Positions 1-9,225 of a DNA stretch of 64,000 bases are shown one piece after another. The position numbers and the translations under genes are program-made. The stretch spans positions 1 through 64,000 of the forward strand of contig JALSRM010000018.1 of the NCBI GenBank assembly GCA_026984775.1, read 5' to 3'. The stretch comes from Gammaproteobacteria bacterium. GTDB taxonomy: Bacteria > Pseudomonadota > Gammaproteobacteria > CAJXQU01. The notes beneath the pieces were generated by a model, which saw only the letters and a list, made by a program, of their open reading frames with translations, was not told the origin of the DNA and ran no database searches. Position 1 is the first letter of the stretch. Each line of letters opens with the position of its first letter.

Positions 1-519
1 CTTCCTGAGCAGGCCGATCAGGAAGTTCAGGCCGATCAGGAAGTTCAGGCCGATCAGGAAGTTCAGGCCGATCAGGAAGTTCAGGCCGATCAGGAAGTTC
101 AGGCCGATCAGGAAGTCATCGAAAACAATGCCGTTTCGAAGAAAGGATTTTACCCTCCAGAAAATTATACGCGTCAGGAAAAACAGCTTCCGGATGCCAG
201 TGACAAAGTTGAAACGTTACCAACTGCTGTGCCAAATAGTTCGGAGAATGAAGTGGCTGACTTGACTTCCGGGCAGGAAAATTTTGTGGCAGAGGACTTT
301 GCACCTACGTCTCGGCCAGAAAAGTCAAAACATATATTTCAGACTTTGGGTATTTTAGGCAGTTTCCTTGCCTCGTTTTTCACCAGGGTTGCCCATAACT
401 TGGTCAGGGCCGCGGAACGCGTCTTTTTTATGGTTGTGATGGCACTGGTGATTATCACGGTCGTTTTTACTCTCACCTATCTATCAGGTTCAGGCTTCAG
501 CCGTATTGGCCTGTTTTAA
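1..519 (+). CDS. C-terminal part of an unrecognised tail-anchored protein with QADQEV repeats (5' end outside window)
   Basis: Frame 1 is open from the first base of the window to a TAA at 517-519, giving at least 172 residues, so the true start lies to the left. The visible part begins with six tandem QADQEV hexapeptides. A polar low-complexity linker rich in E, D, S and P follows, and then one hydrophobic stretch near the C-terminus (about residues 139-160, core VVMALVIITVVFTLTYL) with only about ten residues behind it. This is the pattern of a C-tail-anchored membrane protein whose bulk faces the cytoplasm. I do not recognise the family. The next gene on the same strand ends in a similar hydrophobic tail, which suggests the two proteins may work together at the membrane. 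Confidence 0.72.
   Translation, partial: LPEQADQEVQADQEVQADQEVQADQEVQADQEVQADQEVIENNAVSKKGFYPPENYTRQEKQLPDASDKVETLPTAVPNSSENEVADLTSGQENFVAEDFAPTSRPEKSKHIFQTLGILGSFLASFFTRVAHNLVRAAERVFFMVVMALVIITVVFTLTYLSGSGFSRIGLF
10..117 (+). repeat. Six perfect-phase copies of an 18-bp tandem repeat inside a coding region
   Basis: The unit CAGGCCGATCAGGAAGTT starts at 10, 28, 46, 64, 82 and 100. The last copy differs only in its final base (GTC for GTT, both Val). Each unit contains a GATC site and encodes QADQEV, so changes in copy number would keep the reading frame. The near identity of the copies points to recent expansion or ongoing slippage. Confidence 0.95.
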
Positions 520-722
520 CAGGCTCTCCAAGCACATCAACTGGTTTATTCTCTATTCATTTTTGATGTGGAAAGAGATCTTTCACCGTTCTCTTCTCAG
601 CAGGAATCGTTCTTTGTCCTGAAAATGTAAAAAATGATTAAATTGAAAGGTTAGTGATACAATAACAATACATTATTTAACTTATGTGATAATTTACTTT
701 AAATTAGAAAAGGGTGGGGGTG

Positions 723-1577
723 ATGCGTGTGGCCAAGCGATCCACACAGCTTAACTCAGAACAGCAGACATACCTTGAGCAACAACGGCTGATAAAAGTT
801 TTACAGGAGAAAGCGAATTATCTGCTTTTTCTTGCCGGGAAGGCTCAAGGCTTGAAGGAAGCAAAAAAGCTGAAGCTGCTGGCCACGGAGTTCAATCGAC
901 TTGGTCGCATCATACAGGCCAAGATCGATAAGGGGAATTGGAACTGCGCTACAGAAGAGAGGCTGGAGCAGTTCTTTACCCAGCAGGCTGACAGGGAAAT
1001 TGTCAAGCTCTTTTTCCTTGTACAATTGATTCAGAAAGGGAGTGGCGAAGAAACTGCCCTGAAATTGATCGATCAACGGATCGATCGTCAAGCACATACA
1101 CGGGTTGAAGAAAAAACACGAAATGACGCCCGTGCCTCACTGAGATCACTGGAACCCTTCGAGAAGGAACTTGAAAGCCTAAAACAGGCCGTTCCACCAC
1201 TGTCTCCCGTACTCAGGAAACAGGTCGATAGTTGGTTTTCCTATCTCCACCAGTATCGGTTGATGGTTGAGAACGGAGCGCTGATCGAGCTCAAGATCGT
1301 CATCCACAAGATCGATCAATTTGCTGAAAAGTCCGAAGCGTTCCTCAATCGCCTGTATGAAGTTATCGAAAAGCAACGCAGAACAGCAGCACTTCCGCCC
1401 AAGGAAACACGCCGTGTTCGTCTGTACTCGATTTTTACAAAGAAGAGGATGAAGCTCGCAAAAGGCTTTGCCAAGGGGAGTACGATCCTTTTGAGCTTCA
1501 TCATCATGCTAATGTTTTTCGTCGTTGTGGTAACCGTGCTTTATCTTGCCGTTAGTGGTTATCTTGAACTGTTATAG
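723..1577 (+). CDS. Unrecognised helical protein with a C-terminal membrane anchor
   Basis: I do not recognise this 284-residue protein. It is rich in Lys, Gln, Glu and Leu and looks mostly alpha-helical, with long amphipathic stretches. It ends in one hydrophobic segment (core LLSFIIMLMFFVVVVTVLYLAV) only a few residues from the C-terminus, so it is probably tail-anchored and cytoplasmic. The tail resembles that of the protein ending at 519, about 200 bases upstream on the same strand. I chose the ATG at 723, which follows the purine-rich run AGGGTGGGGG. In-frame GTG codons at 714 and 720 are alternatives. The gene is followed by about 260 non-coding bases before dsbC. Confidence 0.7.
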   Translation: MRVAKRSTQLNSEQQTYLEQQRLIKVLQEKANYLLFLAGKAQGLKEAKKLKLLATEFNRLGRIIQAKIDKGNWNCATEERLEQFFTQQADREIVKLFFLVQLIQKGSGEETALKLIDQRIDRQAHTRVEEKTRNDARASLRSLEPFEKELESLKQAVPPLSPVLRKQVDSWFSYLHQYRLMVENGALIELKIVIHKIDQFAEKSEAFLNRLYEVIEKQRRTAALPPKETRRVRLYSIFTKKRMKLAKGFAKGSTILLSFIIMLMFFVVVVTVLYLAVSGYLELL

Positions 1578-1775
1578 AGTGTCTGATGGATACGGTTCTG
1601 TCCTGTAAGACGTCTGGCAATACGTTCCTGCTGTGCCAGATACGTATAAACTGCATCTGGAAAGAAGAAACCTGTCGTGGATGATGCCGGTTATCTTCCA
1701 TATTGTTGATCAGTTTAGCATGTAGGGTATTGAATTGAAGGAACCCGTGCAGGTCAGTCAGGTCTGATAGTATAC

Positions 1776-1804
1776 TTGTACACGGCATAGCACTTGCCTT
1801 TATA
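1776..1804 (+). promoter_or_regulatory. Possible sigma-70 promoter for dsbC
   Basis: TTGTAC (1776-1781) and TTTATA (1799-1804) are separated by 17 bases and lie about 33 bases before the dsbC start. The match is only moderate. A 7-bp inverted repeat, TCTGGCA/TGCCAGA, sits further upstream at 1613-1640 but has no T-run, so I do not call it a terminator. Confidence 0.35.
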
Positions 1805-1836
1805 TTTAGGAATAAAAAACCGGAGTCAGAAAATTT

Positions 1837-2568
1837 ATGCGACATTCAAAACTGCTAATTTCATTATTGTTGACGTCCTTTTTTAGTACAGCCCTTGCTG
1901 ACACAGAACTTGAGAAACAGCTTTCTGATCGGATCCACGAAGTGCTTGGCAGTGATGTCGTAGTCAATTCCATCAAACCCTCTCCAATCAAGAGCCTCTA
2001 CGAAATCGTTATCGATAACGGTAAGGTAGTCTATCTTTCGGATGACGCCCGCTATGTTTTCGAAGGCGACATGATGGATCTGGTAGAAAGGAGAAACTTG
2101 ACTGAAGAGAGGCGAACAGAGGCGAGAGCAGAAAGTTTTGCGAGTCTGGATGTGAACAAGCTGATCGAATTTGCACCGGAAAATAAAAAAACCGAACATA
2201 TCCTCTATGTCTTTACGGATATCGATTGTGCCTACTGCCGTAAATTTCACAAACAGATAAAAAAACTGAATGACAACGGGATCACTGTTCGTTATCTGGC
2301 TTTCCCGAGAGCGGGGATTGGATCTTCTTCTTTTATCGAAGCCCAATCAGCTTGGTGTGCTGAGAACAAGAAGGAAGCTCTGACAGCGGCAAAATCCGGA
2401 AAATCCATCCCCCCTGCAGAATGCGACGATCGTGTCGAACAACAGTTTGAGCTGGGCAAATCAATGGGAGTACGTGGAACGCCAACCGTTTTTCTTGCCA
2501 ATGGACGAGAAATGGGTGGTTATATCCCGGCGGATGATTTAATCAGATATTTCAATGGAGGATTATAA
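1837..2568 (+). CDS. dsbC: Periplasmic thiol:disulfide isomerase DsbC
   Basis: This 243-residue protein has a signal peptide (residues 1-21, cleaved around STALA|DT). A DsbC-type dimerisation domain (about 25-90) follows, then a thioredoxin fold with the active site C131-A-Y-C134 and the cis-proline loop G-T-P at 214-216. C174 and C196 match the extra structural disulfide of DsbC. The family reshuffles wrong disulfides in periplasmic proteins and is kept reduced by DsbD. The length is normal. The start ATG has GGAG about ten bases upstream. Its last two codons, TTATAA, are shared with the convergent DUF3108 gene, because TTATAA reads the same on both strands. Confidence 0.95.
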   Translation: MRHSKLLISLLLTSFFSTALADTELEKQLSDRIHEVLGSDVVVNSIKPSPIKSLYEIVIDNGKVVYLSDDARYVFEGDMMDLVERRNLTEERRTEARAESFASLDVNKLIEFAPENKKTEHILYVFTDIDCAYCRKFHKQIKKLNDNGITVRYLAFPRAGIGSSSFIEAQSAWCAENKKEALTAAKSGKSIPPAECDDRVEQQFELGKSMGVRGTPTVFLANGREMGGYIPADDLIRYFNGGL

Positions 2569-3279
2569 GCCTTCTAGGTCCTTGATAACGATTTTTGTCA
2601 GGTGCCCCTTGTTGTCGGTATTATCGACTCTGACTGGAAGGTGGTGGAGTGAGGGTGCAGTCCATAAGGTGCTACTGCGTTTGTGTTCAACACTTTCAGG
2701 CCAAACTCGAACGAATTTAAGTGTCTCAAGCTTGCCCATGGGTGTCTTGATTTTTTCTCTACCCACAAATTTGAATGTATAGGTTTTGAGCGTTGTTCCA
2801 TCAACAAGGTCAAATTTCAGCCCATTTTCCGGGTCTTTCAGCTCCATCATGGCCAACTGGTAGAGTAACTTATCCAGCACACCTGGCTTTGCCTGGAGAA
2901 TCTTTTCACCATCTTGAGTCCGGCTAACGATTTTCTTTTGGTACCAGTCGAAATGGTGGTATTCCTTTTTCTCTCTTTTTCCACCGGTTCGAACGAACCG
3001 GTATTCCAGTGGCCGTAACTGGCCCTCATGGACTTCCCACCGGGAGCTTTCGGCGATACGATCCTTTCTGAACAGTGCAGCAAGGCCGGTCAACTTGCCG
3101 TTCGATTCAAAGGTTCCAGTTTTGCCCTGATTGATGAAGCGTCTTTCCATGACGCCAATCTTCAAATCATCGTAGTAAAGTGCATAGGATGCAGTAAAGG
3201 AATCAGGCAGTTCAGCCTGGCACCGTGCAGCAGACAGTAGAAGAAACAGAAAAAGAAGGAGTGATGAGTAATGTTTCAT
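2563..3279 (-). CDS. DUF3108-family exported protein
   Basis: From ATG 3279 the product has 238 residues. A hydrophobic signal peptide (MKHYSSLLLFLFLLL) comes first, then a domain with the features of DUF3108: an early Y-x-L-Y-Y-D-x-L-K-I-G stretch, a W-x-x-x-x-G-x-L-x-P-x-x-Y block and alternating beta-strand patterns. Members are periplasmic or envelope proteins of unknown function. An in-frame ATG at 3324 has a better ribosome site (GAGG about nine bases upstream) but would put 15 extra residues before the signal peptide. I prefer 3279 for the signal peptide architecture, and 3324 is a real alternative. The gene is divergent from hldE with only about 43 bases between starts. Confidence 0.85.
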   Translation of the reverse strand: MKHYSSLLLFLFLLLSAARCQAELPDSFTASYALYYDDLKIGVMERRFINQGKTGTFESNGKLTGLAALFRKDRIAESSRWEVHEGQLRPLEYRFVRTGGKREKKEYHHFDWYQKKIVSRTQDGEKILQAKPGVLDKLLYQLAMMELKDPENGLKFDLVDGTTLKTYTFKFVGREKIKTPMGKLETLKFVRVWPESVEHKRSSTLWTAPSLHHLPVRVDNTDNKGHLTKIVIKDLEGL

Positions 3280-3322
3280 GGCCGTGTGGTAGAATTCGAC
3301 ATTTACATTTTGCCATAGTTTC

Positions 3323-4744
3323 ATGCTTTTAACCTCATTGCCCTTTGATTCAGCACGCGTTCTGGTCGTTGGTGATATCATCCTCGATCGTTACTGGTCG
3401 GGGCCAACTCAGCGAGTTTCTCCTGAAGCGCCAGTACCGGTGGTACGCATAAACCGGATTGAAGAACGTCCGGGTGGGGCCGGAAATGTGGCCTTGAATG
3501 TCGCCAGTCTCGGCGCGGGGGTTTCCTTGTTGGGGTTGACTGGTGATGACGAGGCCGCGGATACACTCGATCAGAAACTGAAACAGGCTGGTGTGGAATG
3601 CCATTTTTCACGCTACGCTGCTTTTCCCACCATTACCAAATTGAGAATCCTGAGCCAGCATCAGCAGCTCATCCGGCTGGATTTTGAAGCGACTTCGATT
3701 GAATTCGATGGCAGCCGGCTAATTGAACAGTATAAGCAACAATTGGAGGATGCTGATGTGGTGATCCTTTCAGATTATGCGAAAGGTTGCCTCAAGGATG
3801 TGGAGAAACTTATCAGATTGGCGAAGGGAGCAGGGAAAAAAGTGATCGTTGATCCCAAGGGGAATGACTTTAATCGTTACCGGGGAGCGACCCTGATCAC
3901 ACCAAACTTAGGAGAATTCGTCGCTGTCGTCGGGGACTGCCAGGATGAGGACGAGATCATCGACAAAGGTGAAACGCTGTGTCGAGATCTTGAACTGGAT
4001 GCTTTGCTGGTGACGCGGGGAGAACAGGGCATGACCTTGTTGCAACAAAAGGAAGCTCCCGTTCATTTGCCTGCCCGTGCGGCGGAAGTTTTCGATGTCA
4101 CCGGTGCCGGCGATACCGTGATCGCAACCCTGGCGACAACACTCGCTGCGGGTGGTTCACTGATTCATGCTACGGCACTGGCCAATACGGCGGCTGGATT
4201 GGTGGTTGCGAAGTTGGGAGCAGCCAGTGTGACACCAGAAGAATTGCATCGCACACTTCATGAACCACGAGAGGAGGACACCGGTATTCTGGATGAGGAG
4301 AGCTTGCTGGAGCAAATTGCCAGAGCTCGCCTGCGTGGTGAAACCATTGTCATGACCAATGGCTGTTTCGATATTCTCCATGCCGGGCATATCCACTATC
4401 TGCAACAGGCCCGTGAAATGGGCGACCGTCTTATTGTGGCCGTCAACGATGATGATTCTGTGAAACGTCTGAAGGGCGACAGCCGCCCACTTAACCGGCT
4501 TGAAGATCGCATGCAAGTACTTTCGGCATTAGCTAGTGTTGACTGGGTGGTGCCATTCCAGGAAGATACGCCAGAGCGCCTGATCAGCCACATTTTGCCA
4601 GATATTCTAGTCAAGGGTGGGGACTACAGTCCGGAAGAGATTGCCGGTGGGAAGCAGGTAATCGAAAATGGTGGGAAGGTTATCGTGCTCGATTTTCTCG
4701 AGGGTTATTCAACAACGAAACTGATCGAATCTGTAAGAGAGTAG
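3323..4744 (+). CDS. hldE: Bifunctional heptose 7-phosphate kinase / heptose 1-phosphate adenylyltransferase HldE
   Basis: This 473-residue protein supplies ADP-heptose for the lipopolysaccharide inner core. The N-terminal PfkB-type sugar kinase (about 1-320) has the N-terminal glycine motif [16 protein letters not shown] and the ATP/anion-hole motif FDVTGAGDT near 257-265. The C-terminal nucleotidyltransferase (about 340-473) has [12 protein letters not shown] with the HxGH signature at 353-356, and a late KGGDY motif. The start aligns with family N-termini (LDRYW[16 protein letters not shown] follows at the expected distance). It heads a three-gene lipopolysaccharide operon with hldD (7-base gap) and waaA. 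Its ATG overlaps the alternative ATG of the divergent DUF3108 gene at CATG. Confidence 0.97.
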   Translation: MLLTSLPFDSARVLVVGDIILDRYWSGPTQRVSPEAPVPVVRINRIEERPGGAGNVALNVASLGAGVSLLGLTGDDEAADTLDQKLKQAGVECHFSRYAAFPTITKLRILSQHQQLIRLDFEATSIEFDGSRLIEQYKQQLEDADVVILSDYAKGCLKDVEKLIRLAKGAGKKVIVDPKGNDFNRYRGATLITPNLGEFVAVVGDCQDEDEIIDKGETLCRDLELDALLVTRGEQGMTLLQQKEAPVHLPARAAEVFDVTGAGDTVIATLATTLAAGGSLIHATALANTAAGLVVAKLGAASVTPEELHRTLHEPREEDTGILDEESLLEQIARARLRGETIVMTNGCFDILHAGHIHYLQQAREMGDRLIVAVNDDDSVKRLKGDSRPLNRLEDRMQVLSALASVDWVVPFQEDTPERLISHILPDILVKGGDYSPEEIAGGKQVIENGGKVIVLDFLEGYSTTKLIESVRE

Positions 4745-4751
4745 AAAAACC

Positions 4752-5690
4752 ATGATCATCGTAACAGGGGGAGCAGGTTTCATTGGCAGCAATCTGGTAA
4801 AGCGTCTCAATGAAATGGGACGCAAGGATATCATTGTCGTGGATGATCTGAGCGATGGTACCAAATTCATGAATCTCGCAGATTGCATGCTCCTGGACTA
4901 TTTTGACAAGGATGAATTTCCTCACAAGCTCGACCGGCTTGCAACTCGAGGGATCGACGTGATCTTCCATCAGGGCGCCTGTTCGACCACAACGGAATGG
5001 GATGGGAAGTTCATGCTCGAAAACAATTTTACCTATAGCAAGCGTCTGCTCAAATTTAGCGCAGGTGAAAAAATCCCGTTCATCTATGCCTCCAGTGCCG
5101 CGGTTTATGGTGGAAATCAGGTTTTCAGGGAATCGCCGGAAAATGAGAGGCCTTTGAATGTGTATGGATACTCCAAGCTGTTGTTCGATCAATATGTACG
5201 CCAGCATAGGCATGAAATCCATAGCCAGGTCGTTGGCCTGCGCTATTTCAATGTTTATGGTCCACGGGAACATCACAAGGGCAGCATGGCCAGTGTCGCT
5301 TGGCATCTGAACAATCAAATCAAGAAAACTGGTAAGGTGCGGTTGTTCGAAGGCTGTGATGGTTACGGAGATGGCGAACAACGGCGGGATTTTGTTTACG
5401 TCGGTGATGTAGTGAAGGTGAACTTGTGGTTGATGGAAAGTCCACAGGTCAGTGGCATTTTCAATCTGGGGACAGGCCGTTCACAAACGTTCAACGATGT
5501 TGCCAATGCCGTACTGACTTGGCATGGACGGGGTGAGATCGAATATATCCCGTTTCCGGAACATCTGGTTGGTCGTTACCAGAGTTTTACCGAGGCCGAC
5601 ATATCTGCCCTGAGAGCAGCCGGTTATACGGATGGATTCAGGACTGTGGAAGAGGGGGTAAAGGAATACCTCAATATCATCAATGCCTGA
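4752..5690 (+). CDS. hldD: ADP-L-glycero-D-manno-heptose 6-epimerase HldD
   Basis: This 312-residue NAD(P)-dependent epimerase converts ADP-D-glycero-manno-heptose to the L,D form used by the core heptosyltransferases. It is a short-chain dehydrogenase-type Rossmann fold with GGAGFIGSN at residues 6-14, the S-S-A-A-V-Y-G stretch, and the catalytic Y-x-x-x-K in [12 protein letters not shown]. The C-terminal part has R-R-D-F-V-Y-V-x-D-V, typical of the family. It follows hldE by 7 bases and its TGA is directly abutted by the waaA ATG (TGAATG), so the three genes are likely co-translated. Confidence 0.97.
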   Translation: MIIVTGGAGFIGSNLVKRLNEMGRKDIIVVDDLSDGTKFMNLADCMLLDYFDKDEFPHKLDRLATRGIDVIFHQGACSTTTEWDGKFMLENNFTYSKRLLKFSAGEKIPFIYASSAAVYGGNQVFRESPENERPLNVYGYSKLLFDQYVRQHRHEIHSQVVGLRYFNVYGPREHHKGSMASVAWHLNNQIKKTGKVRLFEGCDGYGDGEQRRDFVYVGDVVKVNLWLMESPQVSGIFNLGTGRSQTFNDVANAVLTWHGRGEIEYIPFPEHLVGRYQSFTEADISALRAAGYTDGFRTVEEGVKEYLNIINA

Positions 5691-6953
5691 ATGCGCAGAC
5701 TCTATTCCCTCCTGCTGACAGCAGCACTACCCTTTGTCTTTTTTCGCCTCTACCTCAAAGGCCGGAAGAATCCTCTCTATCGGCAGCGCTGGAAAGAACG
5801 CTTGGGAATCCTCCCTCAATTTGAGGAGAAGGAACAAACAACACTCTGGATACATGCTGTATCCGTGGGTGAAGTGGAGGCAACGCAACCACTGGTCAAA
5901 AAATTGTCTGCTGAACTCCCTGAGTTGACAATTGTTATAACGACGACCACTCCGACAGGAGCGGAAACCGTGCGCAGGCGTTATGGTGATCAAATCAGAC
6001 ACTACTATCTTCCCTATGATCTGGTTAGCTTTCAACAACGTTTTTTCGATCGTATTGATCCGGATCTCGTGATCATCATGGAGACAGAACTCTGGCCTAA
6101 CCTGATCCATGTCAGCCAGACAAATCACGTTCCTGTGATGCTGGCCAATGCCCGAATGGCAAAGCGATCAGCCAGGGGATATCGACGCATGGGCAGTCTC
6201 GCACGGTCCATGTTCAAATCTCTAGCGGGTGTGGCTGCACAGACACAGTCGGATGCTGATCGAATGATCATGCTCGGCACGGATCCAAATCGTGTGATTG
6301 TTTCGGGCAGTTTGAAATTCGATCAGGAAATCCCTTCTGACGTAGAAGACAGTGCAAAAGAACTACGGGAACAGATAGGTCAGGAAAGAGCTGTCTGGAT
6401 CGCTGCCAGCACGCATGCAGGAGAAGAAGAACAGGTGCTTGAAGCGCATCGGAAGATATTGAAAGCCATTCCGGGAGCCTTGTTGATCCTGGTCCCCCGC
6501 CACCCGGAGCGTTTTGATGAAGTCTACGAATTATGTAGTCGTTCCGGATTTAGCACCAGTAGGCGGGGACTTGGACACCTACCGAAAGGGGAAATCTATT
6601 TGGTGGATACCATGGGTGATCTGCTCATGTGTTATGGGGCCGCCGATGTTGCATTTGTGGCAGGCAGTCTGATGCCGATTGGCGGACATAATTTGCTGGA
6701 GCCGGCAAACTTCGGGTTGCCTATTCTTATGGGGATGCATACCTTCAAGATCGAGAAAATATTTGACACTTTTCTCAATGCAGAAGCTGCATTTCGGGTC
6801 AGTGGAGCAACTGATCTGGCTAACTGTGTTTTGGATCTGTTCTCGGATGAAACGAAGCGGATAATGGTTGGCAACCGTGCCAGGAAGCTGCTTGATAAGC
6901 ATCGTGGCGCAGCACAATGTCATTTTGAAATGGTAAAGCGGTTGTTAACGTAA
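5691..6953 (+). CDS. waaA: Kdo transferase WaaA (glycosyltransferase family 30)
   Basis: This 420-residue inner-membrane enzyme transfers Kdo from CMP-Kdo to the lipid A precursor. The N-terminus has a short membrane anchor. The acceptor-side catalytic Glu is at position 61 in HAVSVGEVEATQP. The C-terminal GT-B half contains the donor-site G-G-H-N-x-L-E-P motif (SLMPIGGHNLLEPANFGLP). The length is close to the E. coli enzyme. The sequence alone does not tell whether it adds one or two Kdo units. It is the last gene of the hldE operon and overlaps the convergent isochorismatase-family gene by 9 bases. Confidence 0.95.
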   Translation: MRRLYSLLLTAALPFVFFRLYLKGRKNPLYRQRWKERLGILPQFEEKEQTTLWIHAVSVGEVEATQPLVKKLSAELPELTIVITTTTPTGAETVRRRYGDQIRHYYLPYDLVSFQQRFFDRIDPDLVIIMETELWPNLIHVSQTNHVPVMLANARMAKRSARGYRRMGSLARSMFKSLAGVAAQTQSDADRMIMLGTDPNRVIVSGSLKFDQEIPSDVEDSAKELREQIGQERAVWIAASTHAGEEEQVLEAHRKILKAIPGALLILVPRHPERFDEVYELCSRSGFSTSRRGLGHLPKGEIYLVDTMGDLLMCYGAADVAFVAGSLMPIGGHNLLEPANFGLPILMGMHTFKIEKIFDTFLNAEAAFRVSGATDLANCVLDLFSDETKRIMVGNRARKLLDKHRGAAQCHFEMVKRLLT

Positions 6954-7514
6954 CCAGCCCGCAACCTCCTTAAAGTGGGGGTTTCTGGCGTCACGCAACC
7001 ATTCGAAAACCACGGATTCTGTGTTAGCCAGATTGACACCAATATGTTCCAGACGATCCAGTGCATTCTGATAGTTGTCGAGCCTTCGGGAACAAATGGC
7101 ATCACCGATGGCAAACACTTCGAAGCCTCGCTCTTTGAGTTCAACTGCTGTTTGCAATACACAGACATGTGCCTCCATCCCGGTCAAGATAATCTGTTTT
7201 CGCCCAGATCTCTCCAGTACATCAAGAAATTCCTCTGAACCGCAACAGGAAAAACAGGTTTTTTGAACATGATGAGCAGTGGAGGGAAGGTGATCACGAA
7301 CTTCAGGTACGTATTCACCCAACCCTTTGGGATATTGTTCACTGGCAACGACCGGAACCCCCAGTAAGTCTGCAGACTTCAGTAAAAGGATCGTATTTTC
7401 AACCACACGGGAAAGTACTTTTGTTGGCATTGCTGCCCCCAGCCTGGTCTGGATATCAATAACAACCAATGTACTGTCTTCAACGTCACATAAGTGAATC
7501 CCTGGAGTCTTCAT
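6945..7514 (-). CDS. Isochorismatase-family cysteine hydrolase
   Basis: This 189-residue single-domain protein has the alpha/beta fold of the isochorismatase/nicotinamidase superfamily. The expected catalytic triad is visible: D20 in VVIDIQTRL, K85 in VQKTCFSCC, and C118 in GMEAHVCVLQTA. The cis-peptide region G-M-E-A-H precedes the Cys. Members hydrolyse amides, imides or enol ethers, and the substrate cannot be told from this sequence. It resembles the YcaC-like subgroup rather than siderophore enzymes, and no siderophore genes are nearby. It is the last gene of the minus-strand run pcm-rhodanese-TolC, 60 bases after the TolC-like gene. Confidence 0.85.
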   Translation of the reverse strand: MKTPGIHLCDVEDSTLVVIDIQTRLGAAMPTKVLSRVVENTILLLKSADLLGVPVVASEQYPKGLGEYVPEVRDHLPSTAHHVQKTCFSCCGSEEFLDVLERSGRKQIILTGMEAHVCVLQTAVELKERGFEVFAIGDAICSRRLDNYQNALDRLEHIGVNLANTESVVFEWLRDARNPHFKEVAGWLR

Positions 7515-7574
7515 TATGGTTTACCTTGTGTGCTTCTTGTTTTTGATTGTAGTGAATTAAGTGTCCTCAGCATG

Positions 7575-8897
7575 TCAGTTTCTGCTGAGCAGTGTATTTA
7601 TTTGCTGGATATCTTGCGGAGAAAGTTTACCCGAGGCTTCCTTCATTCGCAGGGTGTCAAGGATATACTTATATTTTGCCTGTGAATAGTCTTTACGGGC
7701 CCGGAAATATTCTTGTTCCGCCTTGACCACATCAACAGCTGTTCGGGTACCCACCTCGAAGCCTTCTCGAGTGGCTCGCAATGCCGTTTCAGCAGATTTC
7801 AGAGCGGCATGAAAGGCCTTGATCTGGCTGATGCCAGACTTAACGCCACGATAAGCCTCACGAATTTTCCTGTCGACCAAACGCCGTGTCTGCTCTAGCC
7901 GTTCGAGTGACTCTTGGTGACGATGAATGGCTTCTCGTGTTTGTGAAGAGATCTGGCCTCCTTGATAGATTGGGACATTCAGTTCGATTCCAATTCTTGA
8001 AGCATCAATCTCTGTATCGCCAAATTGTCCACCAGAAGATCTAAACCCGTGTGATCCAACAACATCCAGGGTGGGATAGTGACCTGCTGATTTTCTCTGG
8101 ATTTCTTTTTCTGCAATTGTCGTTTCGATCAGGCGTGCCCGAAGCTCGAGATTATTTTCAAGAGCAGATTTTGCCCACGCTTCGATATTGTCTGGTGTGG
8201 GTGTTTCAAGTGGAACTTCTTCCGACAAAGGTGATAACGTCGCTGCATATTGTCCTGTGATTTCACGCAGTGCTTCTTGAGCGTTTTCGAGTTCATTCTG
8301 TGCCTGAATTTCCTGGGCAACAGCAAGCGCATACCCCGCTTCTGCTTCCTGTACATCCGTAATCGGACTCAATTCCACCTCGAAGCGATCTTTCGATTCT
8401 TCCAGTTGTTTTTTGAGAGCCGCTTTCTGCGCCTGTTTGAAGGCGAGATTATCCATGGCTGAGAGTACAGCGAAATAGCTTTCTGCCGTTCTCAGGATCA
8501 GGTTTTGACTTGCTGCATCAAGATCCAGTTGAGCTTTTGTGATTTGATCATCGACTTGTCTGAGACGAATATAACGATCGTAGTGAAAGACAGGCTGGCG
8601 AAGGTTTAGACTATAACTCTTGCCGGTAAACTGGGTATTGCCACTACCAAATGTGGAATCAATATCCTGAAAGTTGCGATCAGCAGTCGCAAGGATGGAA
8701 ACAACCGGGCGGTAGAGTTGGGCATTGGCCTGAAAACGAACCTCTAGCTCAGCTTCAAGTGCTGCCTGGCGACCGCGATATTCAGGGTCATGTTTCAATG
8801 CGAGTCGATAGATTTCCTGGAGATCTTCAGCAGCCACAGGGATTGAACTGAAAAGGAATACGATCAGTAATAAAGTCCGGAAAAATCTTGGGGGCAT
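7575..8897 (-). CDS. tolC: TolC-family outer-membrane channel protein
   Basis: The 440-residue product has a signal peptide (MPPRFFRTLLLIVFLFSSIP, cleavage near VAAED). Two TolC-type repeats follow, each with long coiled-coil helices and beta segments: Y-x-x-A-L-x-x-D-P-x-Y-x-x-x-x-A near the start and E-A-Y-R-G-V-K-S-G-I-x-x-I-x-A in the second half. TolC trimers form the outer-membrane exit duct of type I secretion and RND efflux. The A of its ATG is the last base of the upstream rhodanese TGA (TGATG), which fixes the start. No inner-membrane pump or adaptor is adjacent, as is common for a general-purpose TolC. The pcm-rhodanese-tolC order recurs in gammaproteobacteria. Confidence 0.9.
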   Translation of the reverse strand: MPPRFFRTLLLIVFLFSSIPVAAEDLQEIYRLALKHDPEYRGRQAALEAELEVRFQANAQLYRPVVSILATADRNFQDIDSTFGSGNTQFTGKSYSLNLRQPVFHYDRYIRLRQVDDQITKAQLDLDAASQNLILRTAESYFAVLSAMDNLAFKQAQKAALKKQLEESKDRFEVELSPITDVQEAEAGYALAVAQEIQAQNELENAQEALREITGQYAATLSPLSEEVPLETPTPDNIEAWAKSALENNLELRARLIETTIAEKEIQRKSAGHYPTLDVVGSHGFRSSGGQFGDTEIDASRIGIELNVPIYQGGQISSQTREAIHRHQESLERLEQTRRLVDRKIREAYRGVKSGISQIKAFHAALKSAETALRATREGFEVGTRTAVDVVKAEQEYFRARKDYSQAKYKYILDTLRMKEASGKLSPQDIQQINTLLSRN

Positions 8898-9217
8898 CAA
8901 TATGTCCTCATTTCTGGATCGATTTCTCTTGCCCAGGCATTGATACCGCCTTCCAGGTTCAGCACATGGATGAAGCCACGGGAGGTCAGAAAATTGGCAA
9001 CGTGCATGCTTCGCAAGCCATGATGGCAATAGACGATAATGGGTAGATTGAATTCCAGCAAGTGAAGTGAGGAGGGGATTAGCCCCATGGGAATGTGCAT
9101 AGCATTGTCGATTTTGCAGTGTTCCAACTCCCATGCTTCACGAACATCCACGATCATAATCTCGGCTTCAGGATCGTCCATCAAATTTTTGAGTTGAAGG
9201 GGTGTAATTGATTGCAT
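8897..9217 (-). CDS. Single-domain rhodanese-like protein
   Basis: From ATG 9217 the product has 106 residues and is one rhodanese domain. It starts MQSITPLQLKNLM, has the D-V-R-E substrate motif near residue 24-27, and has the active-site Cys at 64 in the loop CHHGLRS. Rhodaneses carry sulfur as a persulfide on this Cys, and here the physiological acceptor is unknown. A longer in-frame reading to 9304 exists but would overlap pcm deeply, so I use the start 8 bases after pcm. The stop overlaps the tolC start by one base, implying translational coupling. Confidence 0.88.
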   Translation of the reverse strand: MQSITPLQLKNLMDDPEAEIMIVDVREAWELEHCKIDNAMHIPMGLIPSSLHLLEFNLPIIVYCHHGLRSMHVANFLTSRGFIHVLNLEGGINAWAREIDPEMRTY

Positions 9218-9225
9218 GTCGGGGC

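Noticed and set aside
10-117. Tandem repeat considered as a CRISPR array
   Set aside because: The copies are directly adjacent without spacers, keep one reading frame and encode a hexapeptide.
1613-1640. TCTGGCA/TGCCAGA hairpin as a terminator after the tail-anchored gene
   Set aside because: The loop is long (14 bases) and no T-run follows.
4680-5381. 233-codon frame on the minus strand across hldD
   Set aside because: It lies fully opposite the conserved hldE-hldD coding region and has no family features. It is a shadow frame.
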